Positions 34,056 to 42,264 of a stretch of 64,000 nucleotides of DNA are shown here, one piece after another. Within the stretch, counting starts at the first letter, position 1. The number at the start of each line of letters is the position of its first letter. The translations under genes and the position numbers were made by a program. The stretch spans positions 62,001-126,000 of the forward strand of contig NZ_OY760503.1 of assembly GCF_963663645.1 (NCBI RefSeq). Direction: 5' to 3'. The notes beneath the pieces were generated by a model. That model saw nothing but the letters and a program-made list of their open reading frames with translations. It did not search any database and was not told the origin of the DNA. The DNA comes from an uncultured Trichococcus sp. (GTDB lineage: Bacteria; Bacillota; Bacilli; Lactobacillales; Aerococcaceae).

Positions 34056-34816
34056 AAGCATATCTTGCCTTCACCAAAAAGGAACTGACCGAATATACGC
34101 GCAACTTCAAGCTGTTTCTGGCGATTGCCTTGTTTGCGTTGTTGGGCATCATGAATCCATTGACGGCCAAATTTTTGCCTGATCTGTTGGGTAATTTCAT
34201 GCCGGAAGGGATCACGATCCTGATTGCGGAACCGACGAACCTCGATTCCTGGATCCAATTCTTCAAGAACGGCACCCAGACCGGCCTGTTCATCATCGTC
34301 ATCCTCCTGAGCGGCATGATGGCGAAGGAATACGAAAAAGGTACACTCATCAATATGGTCACCAAAGGCCTTCCGCGCCGAACCATCCTGTTTTCAAAAT
34401 TCACAGGCGCCCTGCTGCTCTGGACCGTCAGCTATTGGCTCTGCTTTTTCATCACGTTGGGTTACACGCTCTATTACTTCCCTGAGGGCACAACCGAAAA
34501 CTTGGCCCTGTCCGTCGTCAGCCTCTACCTGTTCGGCATCCTGCTGATTGCCGTTCTGCTACTCGGGGCTGTCTTGTTCAAAAATGCCTACGGGCCGCTG
34601 TTGTTCACGGGTGCCTTCCTGATGGTGCTGTTTTTGTGGAACCTGTTCCCGGAAGCGGCCGAGTGGAATCCGCTGGTGCTGGCCTCGCGCAATATGGACA
34701 TGCTACAGGGGACGCTGCTGCTGGAGAACCTTCGGAATCCGCTGCTGACGACGGGACTGATGATCGGATTGGCTCTTTTTTCGGCGGTAAAACTATTCAA
34801 CAAGACTGCTTTATGA
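34052..34816 (+). CDS. ABC exporter permease (ABC-2 type)
   Basis: 254 residues with six membrane helices. The cytoplasmic coupling region MAKEYEKGTLINMVTKGLPRR (about 91-111) is typical of ABC-2 permeases. It overlaps the ATPase gene by 4 bp (ATGA). With the PLDc_N protein it forms a three-gene exporter of unknown substrate, of the kind linked to antimicrobial peptide export or resistance. Confidence 0.9.
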   Translation: MKAYLAFTKKELTEYTRNFKLFLAIALFALLGIMNPLTAKFLPDLLGNFMPEGITILIAEPTNLDSWIQFFKNGTQTGLFIIVILLSGMMAKEYEKGTLINMVTKGLPRRTILFSKFTGALLLWTVSYWLCFFITLGYTLYYFPEGTTENLALSVVSLYLFGILLIAVLLLGAVLFKNAYGPLLFTGAFLMVLFLWNLFPEAAEWNPLVLASRNMDMLQGTLLLENLRNPLLTTGLMIGLALFSAVKLFNKTAL

Positions 34817-34820
34817 CCAC

Positions 34821-34871
34821 AAAAACGCGCGATCAGCCGGGAATGCTCCTTCGGCTGATCGCGCGTTTTTT
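34821..34871. terminator. Bidirectional terminator
   Basis: AAAAACGCGCGATCAGCCG pairs perfectly with CGGCTGATCGCGCGTTTTT around a 12-nt loop. Confidence 0.92.
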
Positions 34872-34910
34872 GATGTTTTCGGTAATAAAGATTTTTGGTG
34901 TTTTTCTTCA

Positions 34911-35042
34911 GCTCCGGTCAAGAGGACCTTCGTCGGAGCTAATATGCGGATCGGGACGCTCAGTTCCGGCGGCGAGCGCTTGGCAGGAGCTGAGTGAATG
35001 TTTTGGGCCGGGTGCTCCGGCCACACCGGCTTCGCCGGAGAA
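34911..35042. repeat. Three CTCCGG-type palindromic repeats, 51-52-bp period
   Basis: Units start at 34912, 34964 and 35015: CTCCGGTCAAGAG..CGTCGGAG, TTCCGGCGGCGAG..GCAGGAG and CTCCGGCCACAC..TCGCCGGAG. Placed between convergent operons directly after a terminator. Confidence 0.8.
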
Positions 35043-35088
35043 GAACAACTGATCCGGGCCGCAAAGGCCGAACCGTATTTAAATCGAC

Positions 35089-36060
35089 TCAGCGCATCCT
35101 CCCCAACAGCAAATACAGGAAATAAGGCGCCCCGATCAGGGATACGACGATACCGGTCGGAAAAGCGGTATCCATCACCGTGCGGCCGATCGCATCGGCG
35201 ACCAACAGGATGATGCTGCCGATCAGGAGCGCGATCCAACTGTAGCGTTCATGCCGTTTGCCGACCAGTTTTTTGGCGATGTGCGGCGACATCAGACCGA
35301 TGAAGCCGATGTTCCCGGTCAAGGAGATCGCCGCTGAAGCGATGGCGACGGCGCAAAGCAGCAGGATCAGTTTTTCGTTCCGGAGCTTCAATCCCAACGC
35401 AACAGCGCTCTCCTCCCCCAACGCCAAAATATTCAGCGTCGGGGCCTTCAGGAAAAGGATCCCCATCGCCAACAGCCAACCGGGCAGGATCGTGAACACG
35501 AACGGCCAGGTCGAACCCCAGATGTTTCCCGACATCCAAGCGGTGATGAAACTGACGTCGGTCCGGTCGGAGGAGGACATCAGCAGTACGATCAGCCCCG
35601 AAAAGGCGGAGGAGATCCCCGCTCCGATGACCACCAGCTGCATCGCATGCTGCTTGTGGCTGCGGCTGTAGCTGAGCAGATAGACTGTGGATGCCGCCAC
35701 CAGTGCGCTGATGAATGCGACGAGCGGCAGGACCGCCGAAAACTGAAGCATGCCTTCACCCGCGAACAGATAGAAGATCGTCACGCCGAGTCCGGCACCG
35801 GAATTGATGCCAAGGAGACCCGAATCAGCCAGGTCGTTGTTGCTCAAGGTCTGCAGGATGATACCGGCACCCGCCAGGCAAGCTCCGGCCATCGCCAACA
35901 CAAAAGCCCGGGGCAAGCGGATCTGGTAAAAGACATAGTTTTCTTTAAAAGCCCCGTTCCCGGACAGCACCTGCAGGATGCGGTCAAACGGAAGCGAAGA
36001 ATAACCCATGGACAAGGCGGCGATGAAAGCCGCCACGAACAAAAGGACGCAGAACCCCAA
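35089..36060 (-). CDS. Siderophore ABC transporter permease (FecCD family)
   Basis: 323 residues from a TTG at 36060, with the roughly ten-helix FecCD fold: GACLAGAGIILQTLSNNDLADSGLLGINSGAG (about 36-67) is the family signature, followed by GNIGFIGLMSPHIAK, which contacts the ATPase. The true start may be 12 codons upstream at a CTG (36096) that follows AAAGGGGGGATCAAAG; that would add FNEWNPTYRKK and give a normal cytoplasmic N-terminus. It is the last gene of the operon ATPase, binding protein, permease, permease. Confidence 0.92.
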   Translation of the reverse strand: MGFCVLLFVAAFIAALSMGYSSLPFDRILQVLSGNGAFKENYVFYQIRLPRAFVLAMAGACLAGAGIILQTLSNNDLADSGLLGINSGAGLGVTIFYLFAGEGMLQFSAVLPLVAFISALVAASTVYLLSYSRSHKQHAMQLVVIGAGISSAFSGLIVLLMSSSDRTDVSFITAWMSGNIWGSTWPFVFTILPGWLLAMGILFLKAPTLNILALGEESAVALGLKLRNEKLILLLCAVAIASAAISLTGNIGFIGLMSPHIAKKLVGKRHERYSWIALLIGSIILLVADAIGRTVMDTAFPTGIVVSLIGAPYFLYLLLGRMR

Positions 36061-36085
36061 TTTTTTCCGGTAAGTCGGATTCCAT

Positions 36086-37090
36086 TCATTGAACAGCTTT
36101 GATCCCCCCTTTTCTGGCGATCGTCACGTAGAAAGGCACGCCGATCACGGAAACGATGGCCACTACGGGAATTTCGAAAGGACTGACGACCGTGCGGCCG
36201 ATGTAATCAGCCAGAATCATGAAAGTCCCCCCGACCGTGATGCACAACGGAATGATTTTGCGGTAATCCTGCCCGACCAGCTTGCGCACGACATGCGGGA
36301 TCATCAGGCCGATCAGGGCAAGATTGCCGGCGATGGCGACCGCGCTGCCCGCGAGCAAGGTGATCAAAATGATCAGGACGGTCCTGATCATTTTGGTCCG
36401 TTGTCCCATGCTGATCGCTGTTTCCTCGCCCAAACTCAGCACCGTCAACTGGCCGCTGAGCACCAAGCTCAGCAGCAGCGCCAGTCCGATGACCGGAGTG
36501 ATGCTCAGAATATTCCAATCGACACCCATCAGGCCGCCGGAAGTCCACATCGAAACGTCCTTGGAGATGCGGAACCAGATTGCGATCCCGTCCGCGATGG
36601 CCTGGAAAAAGAACGAGACGGCCGCCCCGATCAGGATCAGGTTCAAGGGCGACTGTCCGCTCCTCGTCGCATTGCTGAGACCGTAGACAAACAGCATCGC
36701 CAAGCCCGCACCCACAAAACAGGCAACGGAAACGAGCAGGTAGGAACTCTGCGGAGCCAAGGCATAGACCAAGGCCACCGCGATGTTCGCTCCGGAAGTC
36801 AGCCCTAAAAGTCCGGGATCGGCCAACGGATTCCGCGTCAGCGCCTGCATGATCGCCCCGGCAACAGCCAAAGAACTGCCCACGAAGAAGGCACCCAGAA
36901 TGCGCGGAAAACGGATGCCCCGCAGGACAAGATAATAATCGCCGCCATCTTCACCGATGAGCGCCTCAATCAGGTCCGACCAATCTGTGTCCGCCGCCCC
37001 TGTGTGAAGCGCCAGGACCGCTGCCGCGATCAATAGGCTGACCGTCACAGCCAGATAGATTCTGAAGGCATTTGGTTTCCGTTTAGTCAC
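36086..37090 (-). CDS. Siderophore ABC transporter permease (FecCD family)
   Basis: 334 residues; GTG start with GAGGGG upstream. FecCD signature GSSLAVAGAIMQALTRNPLADPGLLGLTSGAN (about 70-101) and GNLALIGLMIPHVVRKLVG near 265. It forms the membrane channel with the permease encoded next to it, whose reading frame begins around its stop codon. Confidence 0.94.
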   Translation of the reverse strand: MTKRKPNAFRIYLAVTVSLLIAAAVLALHTGAADTDWSDLIEALIGEDGGDYYLVLRGIRFPRILGAFFVGSSLAVAGAIMQALTRNPLADPGLLGLTSGANIAVALVYALAPQSSYLLVSVACFVGAGLAMLFVYGLSNATRSGQSPLNLILIGAAVSFFFQAIADGIAIWFRISKDVSMWTSGGLMGVDWNILSITPVIGLALLLSLVLSGQLTVLSLGEETAISMGQRTKMIRTVLIILITLLAGSAVAIAGNLALIGLMIPHVVRKLVGQDYRKIIPLCITVGGTFMILADYIGRTVVSPFEIPVVAIVSVIGVPFYVTIARKGGIKAVQ

Positions 37091-37105
37091 TGCAATCGTC
37101 CCCTC

Positions 37106-38035
37106 TTATTCCGCTAAAAAGGATTCCTCAAAGAAGTCCAGTTGGTAATCCAACGATAGCGAATCATTGAAATAGAATGTTTCGGCATCCGCCACAAACA
37201 CTTGGTTGTTCTGCACGGCCGGAATGTTCTGGAACCACTCGGCATCCAAGAAGCTCGATTCCGGATCGGTTGCGGCCAAGCTCAGGATCAGGTAATCGCC
37301 GATGTAATCACCGAGCACCTCTTCGGAAATGGCGTAATAACCTGCATCCAGGGCGTTTTCCTTGACCGTTTCAGGCATGTTCAGGTCCATTTCCTGGTAA
37401 AGGATCTCCGTGCCGCGTGCCCAGTTGTCGCCGAAAATGTACATCTGTTTCTCGAAGTTCTCGGCAACTGTGACCGTCGCTTCCTCGCCGATAGCCGCCT
37501 TGATTTCTTCGCCGACAGTTTGTGCTTCCGCTTGGAATTCCTCCACCCATGCGACTGCTTCTTCTTCCTTATTGACTACTTTACCGATTTCCACAATCTG
37601 ATCCAGGTAGGAAAGTTCGCCGTATGTGAACAATACCGTAGGAGCGATTTCCGACAATTGATCGGCATTTTCGATGTTGTCCAATCCGATGATCAGATCC
37701 GGATCCAATTCAAGAATTTTTTCGACGTCGGCATTCGAAACGACTGCGACGCCGCTGAGACCTTCACTGAAGTTCGGGTTGCCTGCTGACCAGGCATCCA
37801 CACCGACGATGTTGACGTCGAAGTTGATGAGGTCGCCTGCGTAGGACGACAGCACCACTACCCGTTCAGGGCTTGCGGGAACTGCGATTTCTTCGCCGTC
37901 GACCGTTGTGTACGTCACCGTTTCGGCTGCTGCGCTTTCGCTCGTCTCATCGGATATGTCCGTAGCGGAGCAGGCTCCCAAAATCAAGCCGGCACCCATT
38001 AGCATTGTCAATGTCAGTTTGTTCAGTTTTCTCAT
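37106..38035 (-). CDS. Iron-siderophore ABC transporter substrate-binding lipoprotein
   Basis: 309 residues, ATG at 38035 with AGAGGAG seven bases before. Signal peptide with lipobox LGAC, then the FhuD/BtuF-type two-lobe fold: PERVVVLSSYAGDLINF, VGVDAWSAG, ILELDPDLIIGLDN and ELSYLDQIVEIGKVV. It captures ferric siderophore at the cell surface. It begins at the end of the ATPase gene and lies 16 nt upstream of the first permease. Confidence 0.93.
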   Translation of the reverse strand: MRKLNKLTLTMLMGAGLILGACSATDISDETSESAAAETVTYTTVDGEEIAVPASPERVVVLSSYAGDLINFDVNIVGVDAWSAGNPNFSEGLSGVAVVSNADVEKILELDPDLIIGLDNIENADQLSEIAPTVLFTYGELSYLDQIVEIGKVVNKEEEAVAWVEEFQAEAQTVGEEIKAAIGEEATVTVAENFEKQMYIFGDNWARGTEILYQEMDLNMPETVKENALDAGYYAISEEVLGDYIGDYLILSLAATDPESSFLDAEWFQNIPAVQNNQVFVADAETFYFNDSLSLDYQLDFFEESFLAE

Positions 38036-38037
38036 GT

Positions 38038-38832
38038 TCATTCTCCTCTGTTTATCAATTCATACCCGATGATGACGGGTTTTTTTGTCTTTGCGTCCGG
38101 CTGGATGGTCGGGCGGATGTTGAAGATGGACGCGATGTTTTCTGCGGTGACCACTTCCTCCGCCGCACCCTGGCAAACGACTTTGCCGTCCGCAAGCGCA
38201 ACGATGTGGTCGGAATAGAGCGATGCCTGATTGATATCATGCAGCACCATCACGATCGTATAGCCTTCCTCTTCATTGAGTTTCTTCAGCAGTTCCAAAA
38301 TCTCCAGTTGGTAGCTGATGTCCAGATAGGTCGTCGGTTCATCCAAAAAGATGATGTCGGTCTTTTGCGCCAACGCCATCGCCAACCAGACCCGTTGCCG
38401 CTGTCCGCCCGACAATTCATCGATATAACGGTGACGCAGCTCGTCGATTTGCGTCTTCTTGATGGCCCAATCGATGATTTCCTTATCCTCCCTGCCCACC
38501 CCCCTCAGGCCTTTCCGGTGCGGGAACCGTCCGTAAGAAACAATCTCCTCGACCGTGATGCCGGAAAGGTTTTCCTGCCGCTGCAGCAGGATGGCGATCC
38601 GTTTCGCCAACCGTTTCGTATCCATCGTAAAGATCGAAACACCATCCAACAGAATGTCGCCGCTCGAGCAAGTCAGGATGCGCGACATCCCCTTCAACAA
38701 GGTAGATTTGCCGCAACCGTTCGGCCCGATGATCGTCGTGATTTTCTGCGGCGCGATGGTGACTGAGATATTTTTCACAATGATCTGCTTGTCGTATTTG
38801 ATTTGCACCTCCTCGACTTTCAGGCTGCACAT
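38038..38832 (-). CDS. Siderophore ABC transporter ATP-binding protein (FecE/FhuC type)
   Basis: 264 residues. Walker A GPNGCGKST (about 36), signature LSGGQRQRVWLAMAL (about 140), Walker B IIFLDEPTTYLD (about 160), H-loop VLHDINQA. First gene of the iron-uptake operon; the Fur-box-like sequence about 90 nt upstream should repress it when iron is plentiful. Confidence 0.94.
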   Translation of the reverse strand: MCSLKVEEVQIKYDKQIIVKNISVTIAPQKITTIIGPNGCGKSTLLKGMSRILTCSSGDILLDGVSIFTMDTKRLAKRIAILLQRQENLSGITVEEIVSYGRFPHRKGLRGVGREDKEIIDWAIKKTQIDELRHRYIDELSGGQRQRVWLAMALAQKTDIIFLDEPTTYLDISYQLEILELLKKLNEEEGYTIVMVLHDINQASLYSDHIVALADGKVVCQGAAEEVVTAENIASIFNIRPTIQPDAKTKKPVIIGYELINRGE

Positions 38833-38917
38833 GCCTTCATTCCCCTTTCTTTACCCTTGCAGAAGCGATCCATTTTCGGATCGTTCTTGACATTTCCGAG
38901 TAAAAATTATTTAATTG

Positions 38918-38940
38918 ATAATGAGAATCATTCTCATTTA
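38918..38940. promoter_or_regulatory. Fur box between the siderophore operon and the ferredoxin-NADP reductase gene
   Basis: TGAGAATCATTCTCA (38922-38936) is a perfect 7-1-7 inverted repeat, preceded by GATAA and followed by TTTATAAT, the classic Fur consensus layout. Its position in the divergent intergenic region implies joint iron control of both directions. Confidence 0.88.
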
Positions 38941-38999
38941 TAATTTATTCTATTATCATTCATAACACACAATTAGTCAACAGAAAATGAGGTGGTCTT

Positions 39000-40019
39000 T
39001 TGAACGAAGTATTTGACGTAACGATAATCGGTGGCGGGCCTTCGGGTCTGTACAGTGCTTTCTACAGCGGTTTGCGCAATCTCAAGACTAAGCTGATCGA
39101 ATCCCAGTCCGTCCTTGGCGGCAAAGTCAACCTGTACCCCGACAAAATATTATGGGATGTAGGCGGTCTGACGCCGATCACCGGCAAGCAGTTCCTTTTC
39201 AATTGCATCACGCAGGGTCTGACCTTCCACCCGACCGTCTGCCTGAATACGGAAGTCAGCCAGATCACCAAAGTCGCCGGCATTTTCGAGATCCGCGCCA
39301 GCAACGGCGACCATCATTACTCGAAAGCGGTGATCCTTGCATACGGCAGCGGCATCATCACGCCTAACAAATTGGCGGTGGACGGTGCGGAGCAGTTCGA
39401 AAGGACCAATCTGCATTACACCCCGAACAGCCTGCACGCGTTCAGCAACAAGAAAGTTTTCCTTTCGGGAGGCGGAAACACAGCGATTGAGCAGGCGAAC
39501 GAATTGCTGGCCATCGCAAATGGTGTGACATTGGCTTGCCGCAGCAATGAACTGCGCGCGCATGAACACAGCGTTGAGACGTTCCGCAACAACGGCGGCA
39601 CGCTGCTTCTGGAAACCCAAATCCGCTCGTTCCGTTCCAACTGCCATGGAGAGATCGAAGCCGTTTCCCTTTCGGTCGGCGGTGATCATCGGACTGTGGC
39701 TGCCGATGCGGTCATCGTCAACCACGGCTTCGCCAGCAAACAGGCGATTGCGTTCGGTGATGCGATGGGGCTCCAGTTCAATGATAATCACTTCATCGAA
39801 GGCAGTCCAGACAGCACGATCGGACACCCCGGCATCTTCGCGGCAGGCGACGCAATCGCCTACACGGGCAAAGTCAATCTACTAGTCGGCACTTTCCAGG
39901 ATGCCGTGAATGCCGTAAACAGCGTCAAACAATACCTGAACCCCACCGCTGAAAAGCACGCAATGGTGTCCTCGCACAACGAAGCCTTCGTTGAGAAGAA
40001 CAAACAATACAGTGTGTAG
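39000..40019 (+). CDS. Ferredoxin--NADP(+) reductase (type 2, thioredoxin-reductase-like)
   Basis: 339 residues; TTG start at 39000 with GAGGTG five bases upstream. FAD motif IIGGGPSGLYSAF (about 9), NADPH motif LSGGGNTAIEQAN (about 153) and C-terminal FAD-binding AAGDAIAYTGKVNLLVGTFQDA (about 281). There is no CxxC, which separates it from thioredoxin reductase. Relatives such as B. subtilis YumC reduce ferredoxin or flavodoxin. The shared Fur box points to a role in iron release or electron supply under iron limitation. Confidence 0.92.
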   Translation: MNEVFDVTIIGGGPSGLYSAFYSGLRNLKTKLIESQSVLGGKVNLYPDKILWDVGGLTPITGKQFLFNCITQGLTFHPTVCLNTEVSQITKVAGIFEIRASNGDHHYSKAVILAYGSGIITPNKLAVDGAEQFERTNLHYTPNSLHAFSNKKVFLSGGGNTAIEQANELLAIANGVTLACRSNELRAHEHSVETFRNNGGTLLLETQIRSFRSNCHGEIEAVSLSVGGDHRTVAADAVIVNHGFASKQAIAFGDAMGLQFNDNHFIEGSPDSTIGHPGIFAAGDAIAYTGKVNLLVGTFQDAVNAVNSVKQYLNPTAEKHAMVSSHNEAFVEKNKQYSV

Positions 40020-40052
40020 ATTTGTAGATTTGTAGATTTGTAGATTTGTAGA
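40015..40052. repeat. Short 8-bp tandem repeat over the stop codon
   Basis: Five copies of TGTAGA start at 40015, 40023, 40031, 40039 and 40047 (unit TGTAGATT). The first includes the stop codon. Because 8 is not a multiple of 3, TAG recurs in all frames, so slippage would not extend the protein. Confidence 0.85.
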
Positions 40053-40099
40053 AAACAGCAAGGAGACGGTGGGATAGCTCACCGTCTCCTTGCTGTTTT
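40052..40099. terminator. Perfect 20-bp bidirectional terminator
   Basis: 40052-40071 pairs perfectly with 40080-40099 around an 8-nt loop. The arms end in AAAA/TTTT, and the right side continues TTTTT. Confidence 0.93.
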
Positions 40100-40106
40100 T
40101 ACTTGT

Positions 40107-40502
40107 GGTTGTCCGATTCTTTCGGGTTATCGGACAACGCGCACTACATTCGCTTTCCGGTTGTCCGATTCTTTCGGGTTATCGGACAACGCGCACTACA
40201 TTCGCTTTCCGGTTGTCCGATTCTTCCGGGTTATCGGACAACGCACACGACATTCGCTTTCCGGTTGTCCGATTCTTCCCGGTTATCGGACAACGCACAC
40301 TACATTCGCTTTCCGGTTGTCCGATTCTTCCGGGTTATCGGACAACGCGCACTACATTCGCTTTCCGGTTGTCCGATTCTTCCCGGTTATCGGACAACGC
40401 GCACTACGCTCGCTTTCCGGTTGTCCGATTCTTCCCGGTTATCGGACAACGCACACGACGCTCGCTTTCCGGTTGTCCGATTCTTCCCGGTTATCGGACA
40501 AC
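40107..40502. repeat. Array A: eight TTGTCCGAT palindromes at exact 52-bp period
   Basis: Units start at 40107, 40159, 40211, 40263, 40315, 40367, 40419 and 40471. Each core pairs TTGTCCGAT with ATCGGACAA around an 11-nt loop (TCTTTCGGGTT or TCTTCCCGGTT). The 22-24-bp linker ACGCGCACTACATTCGCTTTCC is almost constant, with a few substitutions (ACGCACACGACG variants). The array runs between a terminator and a second hairpin, between convergent genes. Period 52 is not divisible by 3, so weak frames arise in every phase. Confidence 0.95.
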
Positions 40503-40529
40503 TTTAAAATGCAACAGACGACAACCCAA

Positions 40530-40588
40530 AAATAATGGCGCAGGACAAGTCTCATCCCAAGAATGATCCCTGCCCTGCGCCATTATTT
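40530..40588. terminator. Bidirectional hairpin beside array A
   Basis: AAATAATGGCGCAGG / CCTGCGCCATTATTT with a long loop. The arm resembles the hairpin arm at 4513-4535, indicating a shared terminator family. Confidence 0.75.
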
Positions 40589-40593
40589 CACTA

Positions 40594-40806
40594 TCAGATT
40601 TCGTACTCGACAGCCCGTTTGGCCGCGTCCTCGGTTGCTTCTTTGTACATTTTGCGGGTTTTCTTCTTGCCGACGCCTTCAACCCACCATTGCCAGAAAT
40701 CGTCGTCCTTGTGATGTGAAATTCCGCCCATCAGGATGCCCCTTTTATAGACATTATATTCGGTATACTCTTTATTTGTTTTGTCCGATGTCAGCCAAAT
40801 GATCAT
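40594..40806 (-). CDS. Small basic protein of unknown function
   Basis: 70 residues from an ATG at 40806 with GAAGG upstream. Family not recognised. The protein is rich in Trp and Lys: HHKDDDFWQWWVEGVGKKK, then a Lys/Glu-rich helix ending RAVEYEI. It lies 160 nt downstream of the Wadjet nuclease gene on the same strand and just before a terminator, so it may be transcribed with jetD or from its own promoter. Confidence 0.6.
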   Translation of the reverse strand: MIIWLTSDKTNKEYTEYNVYKRGILMGGISHHKDDDFWQWWVEGVGKKKTRKMYKEATEDAAKRAVEYEI

Positions 40807-40968
40807 CTGCACGCCTTCTCTCGTTCGATTTTGTCGCTAACCTTATGAATGATTGCTTGAAAATTTTCAACAAGTCAACTCTACTCCTAAATCAAAAAGG
40901 TTTCAACAAAAAAATGAACAGTTCGCAACCCTCCGATATCCAAAGAACACACTACATCTTCCGGAACA

Positions 40969-42264
40969 TCAAGATCCACCTTCGCGGAGAAGCCTCATTT
41001 CATCCAGCAACTCCTCCAAAATCCCTTCCTGATAGCCGGCGACTTTCTTTTCGGCCATCAGATCTGCGAGACCGCGGAGCTGCCCCGCTTGGACCCGCTT
41101 CAGCTTCTGCAGCCGTTTGTCATCGATTTCCGCTACCGGTTTTGAGGCCAAATAGTGGTCGGTGGTCATCCCAATCAACTGGAGCTTTTCACCGTACCGG
41201 CGTTTCAGCGTATCCGCCATCAGCAAGCCCTCAGGATCGAAGTCGCCGGAATAATACAACGTGATCCCTTCATCCGGAATCCTTTCCAGCAACAGCCAGA
41301 CCGCATAGCGGAACTGGCCATTTGTACATACCATCGGACAGTCAGGGAATGCATCCAACAAGATGGAATACACGCCTGAATTTTCGATCAGGAAAATCTG
41401 CTTCCCTTTGCCGGGCCGGATCCGCGAGATGCCCAAAAGCTGGCGCACGGGCACATTCCATGGAATCCGATCCAGGCAGGCAGCCTGCCACATAGCGACA
41501 GGCTCCTCTCCGCGATAAGCGACCAGCCCGTTCACGGCGGTGAAATTCATGATGTCATCCTTGATGATCTTGAAAAGTCCATAAATTTCATTGTCCAGTT
41601 CCGCTTTGGAAAGAAGGCCGTTCATCGCTTGGGCTGACTCTGCTTCGGCATATTGATGATACAGCATCATGAAAAGCAGTTGACCGGTCAGGCCGCTGGA
41701 GTCGAAAGCGTGCGGATTTCCGGTGATGCGGTGCGCGAAGACGGGCAATTTCGTATATTTCTGCGGGAGATTGTGCAGAGCCTCCGCAACGTTCCGGAAG
41801 GCAGCCAAACATGCGGACGGCTCCTTCTGGAACCAGCCCGAATAAACGGCGTTGCGGTTTCGGCTGAATACCTCCTTGAACAGTGGATAAATCCCAACGA
41901 TTTCCGCCAGAAAAGAGTCGTATTCCGCCTCGGCATCATCCGCCAGTTCCTGTTTCGTTTTGAGTTGCTTTCCGCTTACGCTCTCCACAACCAGCTCGAA
42001 AGGGATCGGCTCGAATTTGCTCTGCTCATAATTGCGTTTGAAATCGCTGATTTTGATGCTTTTACTTTTCTCCCATTCCCATTGCGCAATGCCCATGAAC
42101 ATCAGCAACGGCTCTGTATCGACTTTTTTGAACAGCGACTTGCTGATCGTGCCGGTGAAGCGTCCGAAGCTCTCGTATTTTTTATGGATCTGTTTGATAC
42201 AGATGATCATCACCGGTTTGCCCGCAAAATAGCGGATGGCTTCCGCCTTCAGCTTTTCATCCAA
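40969..42264 (-). CDS. jetD: Wadjet JetD: toprim-type nuclease subunit (DUF2399/TIGR02679)
   Basis: JetD cuts circular DNA once the JetABC motor has stalled on it. About 431 residues from a TTG at 42264, placed by GGGGGTG six bases upstream and overlapping the jetC stop by 8 bp; a longer frame to 42318 is less likely. The N-terminal half is an arm/winged-helix region. The C-terminal toprim-like domain has Glu in IFLIENSGVYS (about 315) and the metal triad YYSGDFDPEG (about 363). The catalytic residues look intact. It is fourth in the operon jetA-B-C-D. Confidence 0.92.
   Translation of the reverse strand: MDEKLKAEAIRYFAGKPVMIICIKQIHKKYESFGRFTGTISKSLFKKVDTEPLLMFMGIAQWEWEKSKSIKISDFKRNYEQSKFEPIPFELVVESVSGKQLKTKQELADDAEAEYDSFLAEIVGIYPLFKEVFSRNRNAVYSGWFQKEPSACLAAFRNVAEALHNLPQKYTKLPVFAHRITGNPHAFDSSGLTGQLLFMMLYHQYAEAESAQAMNGLLSKAELDNEIYGLFKIIKDDIMNFTAVNGLVAYRGEEPVAMWQAACLDRIPWNVPVRQLLGISRIRPGKGKQIFLIENSGVYSILLDAFPDCPMVCTNGQFRYAVWLLLERIPDEGITLYYSGDFDPEGLLMADTLKRRYGEKLQLIGMTTDHYLASKPVAEIDDKRLQKLKRVQAGQLRGLADLMAEKKVAGYQEGILEELLDEMRLLREGGS

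Noticed and set aside
39000-40019. Thioredoxin reductase
   Set aside because: The active-site CxxC is absent, and the C-terminal AGDAIAYTGKV pattern fits type 2 ferredoxin-NADP reductase.
40107-40502. CRISPR array (28-30-bp palindromic repeat with 22-24-bp spacers)
   Set aside because: The supposed spacers are almost identical from unit to unit, which is incompatible with acquired spacers. The same holds for 50281-50752 and 56658-56897. The real CRISPR array of the type I system is probably left of the window.
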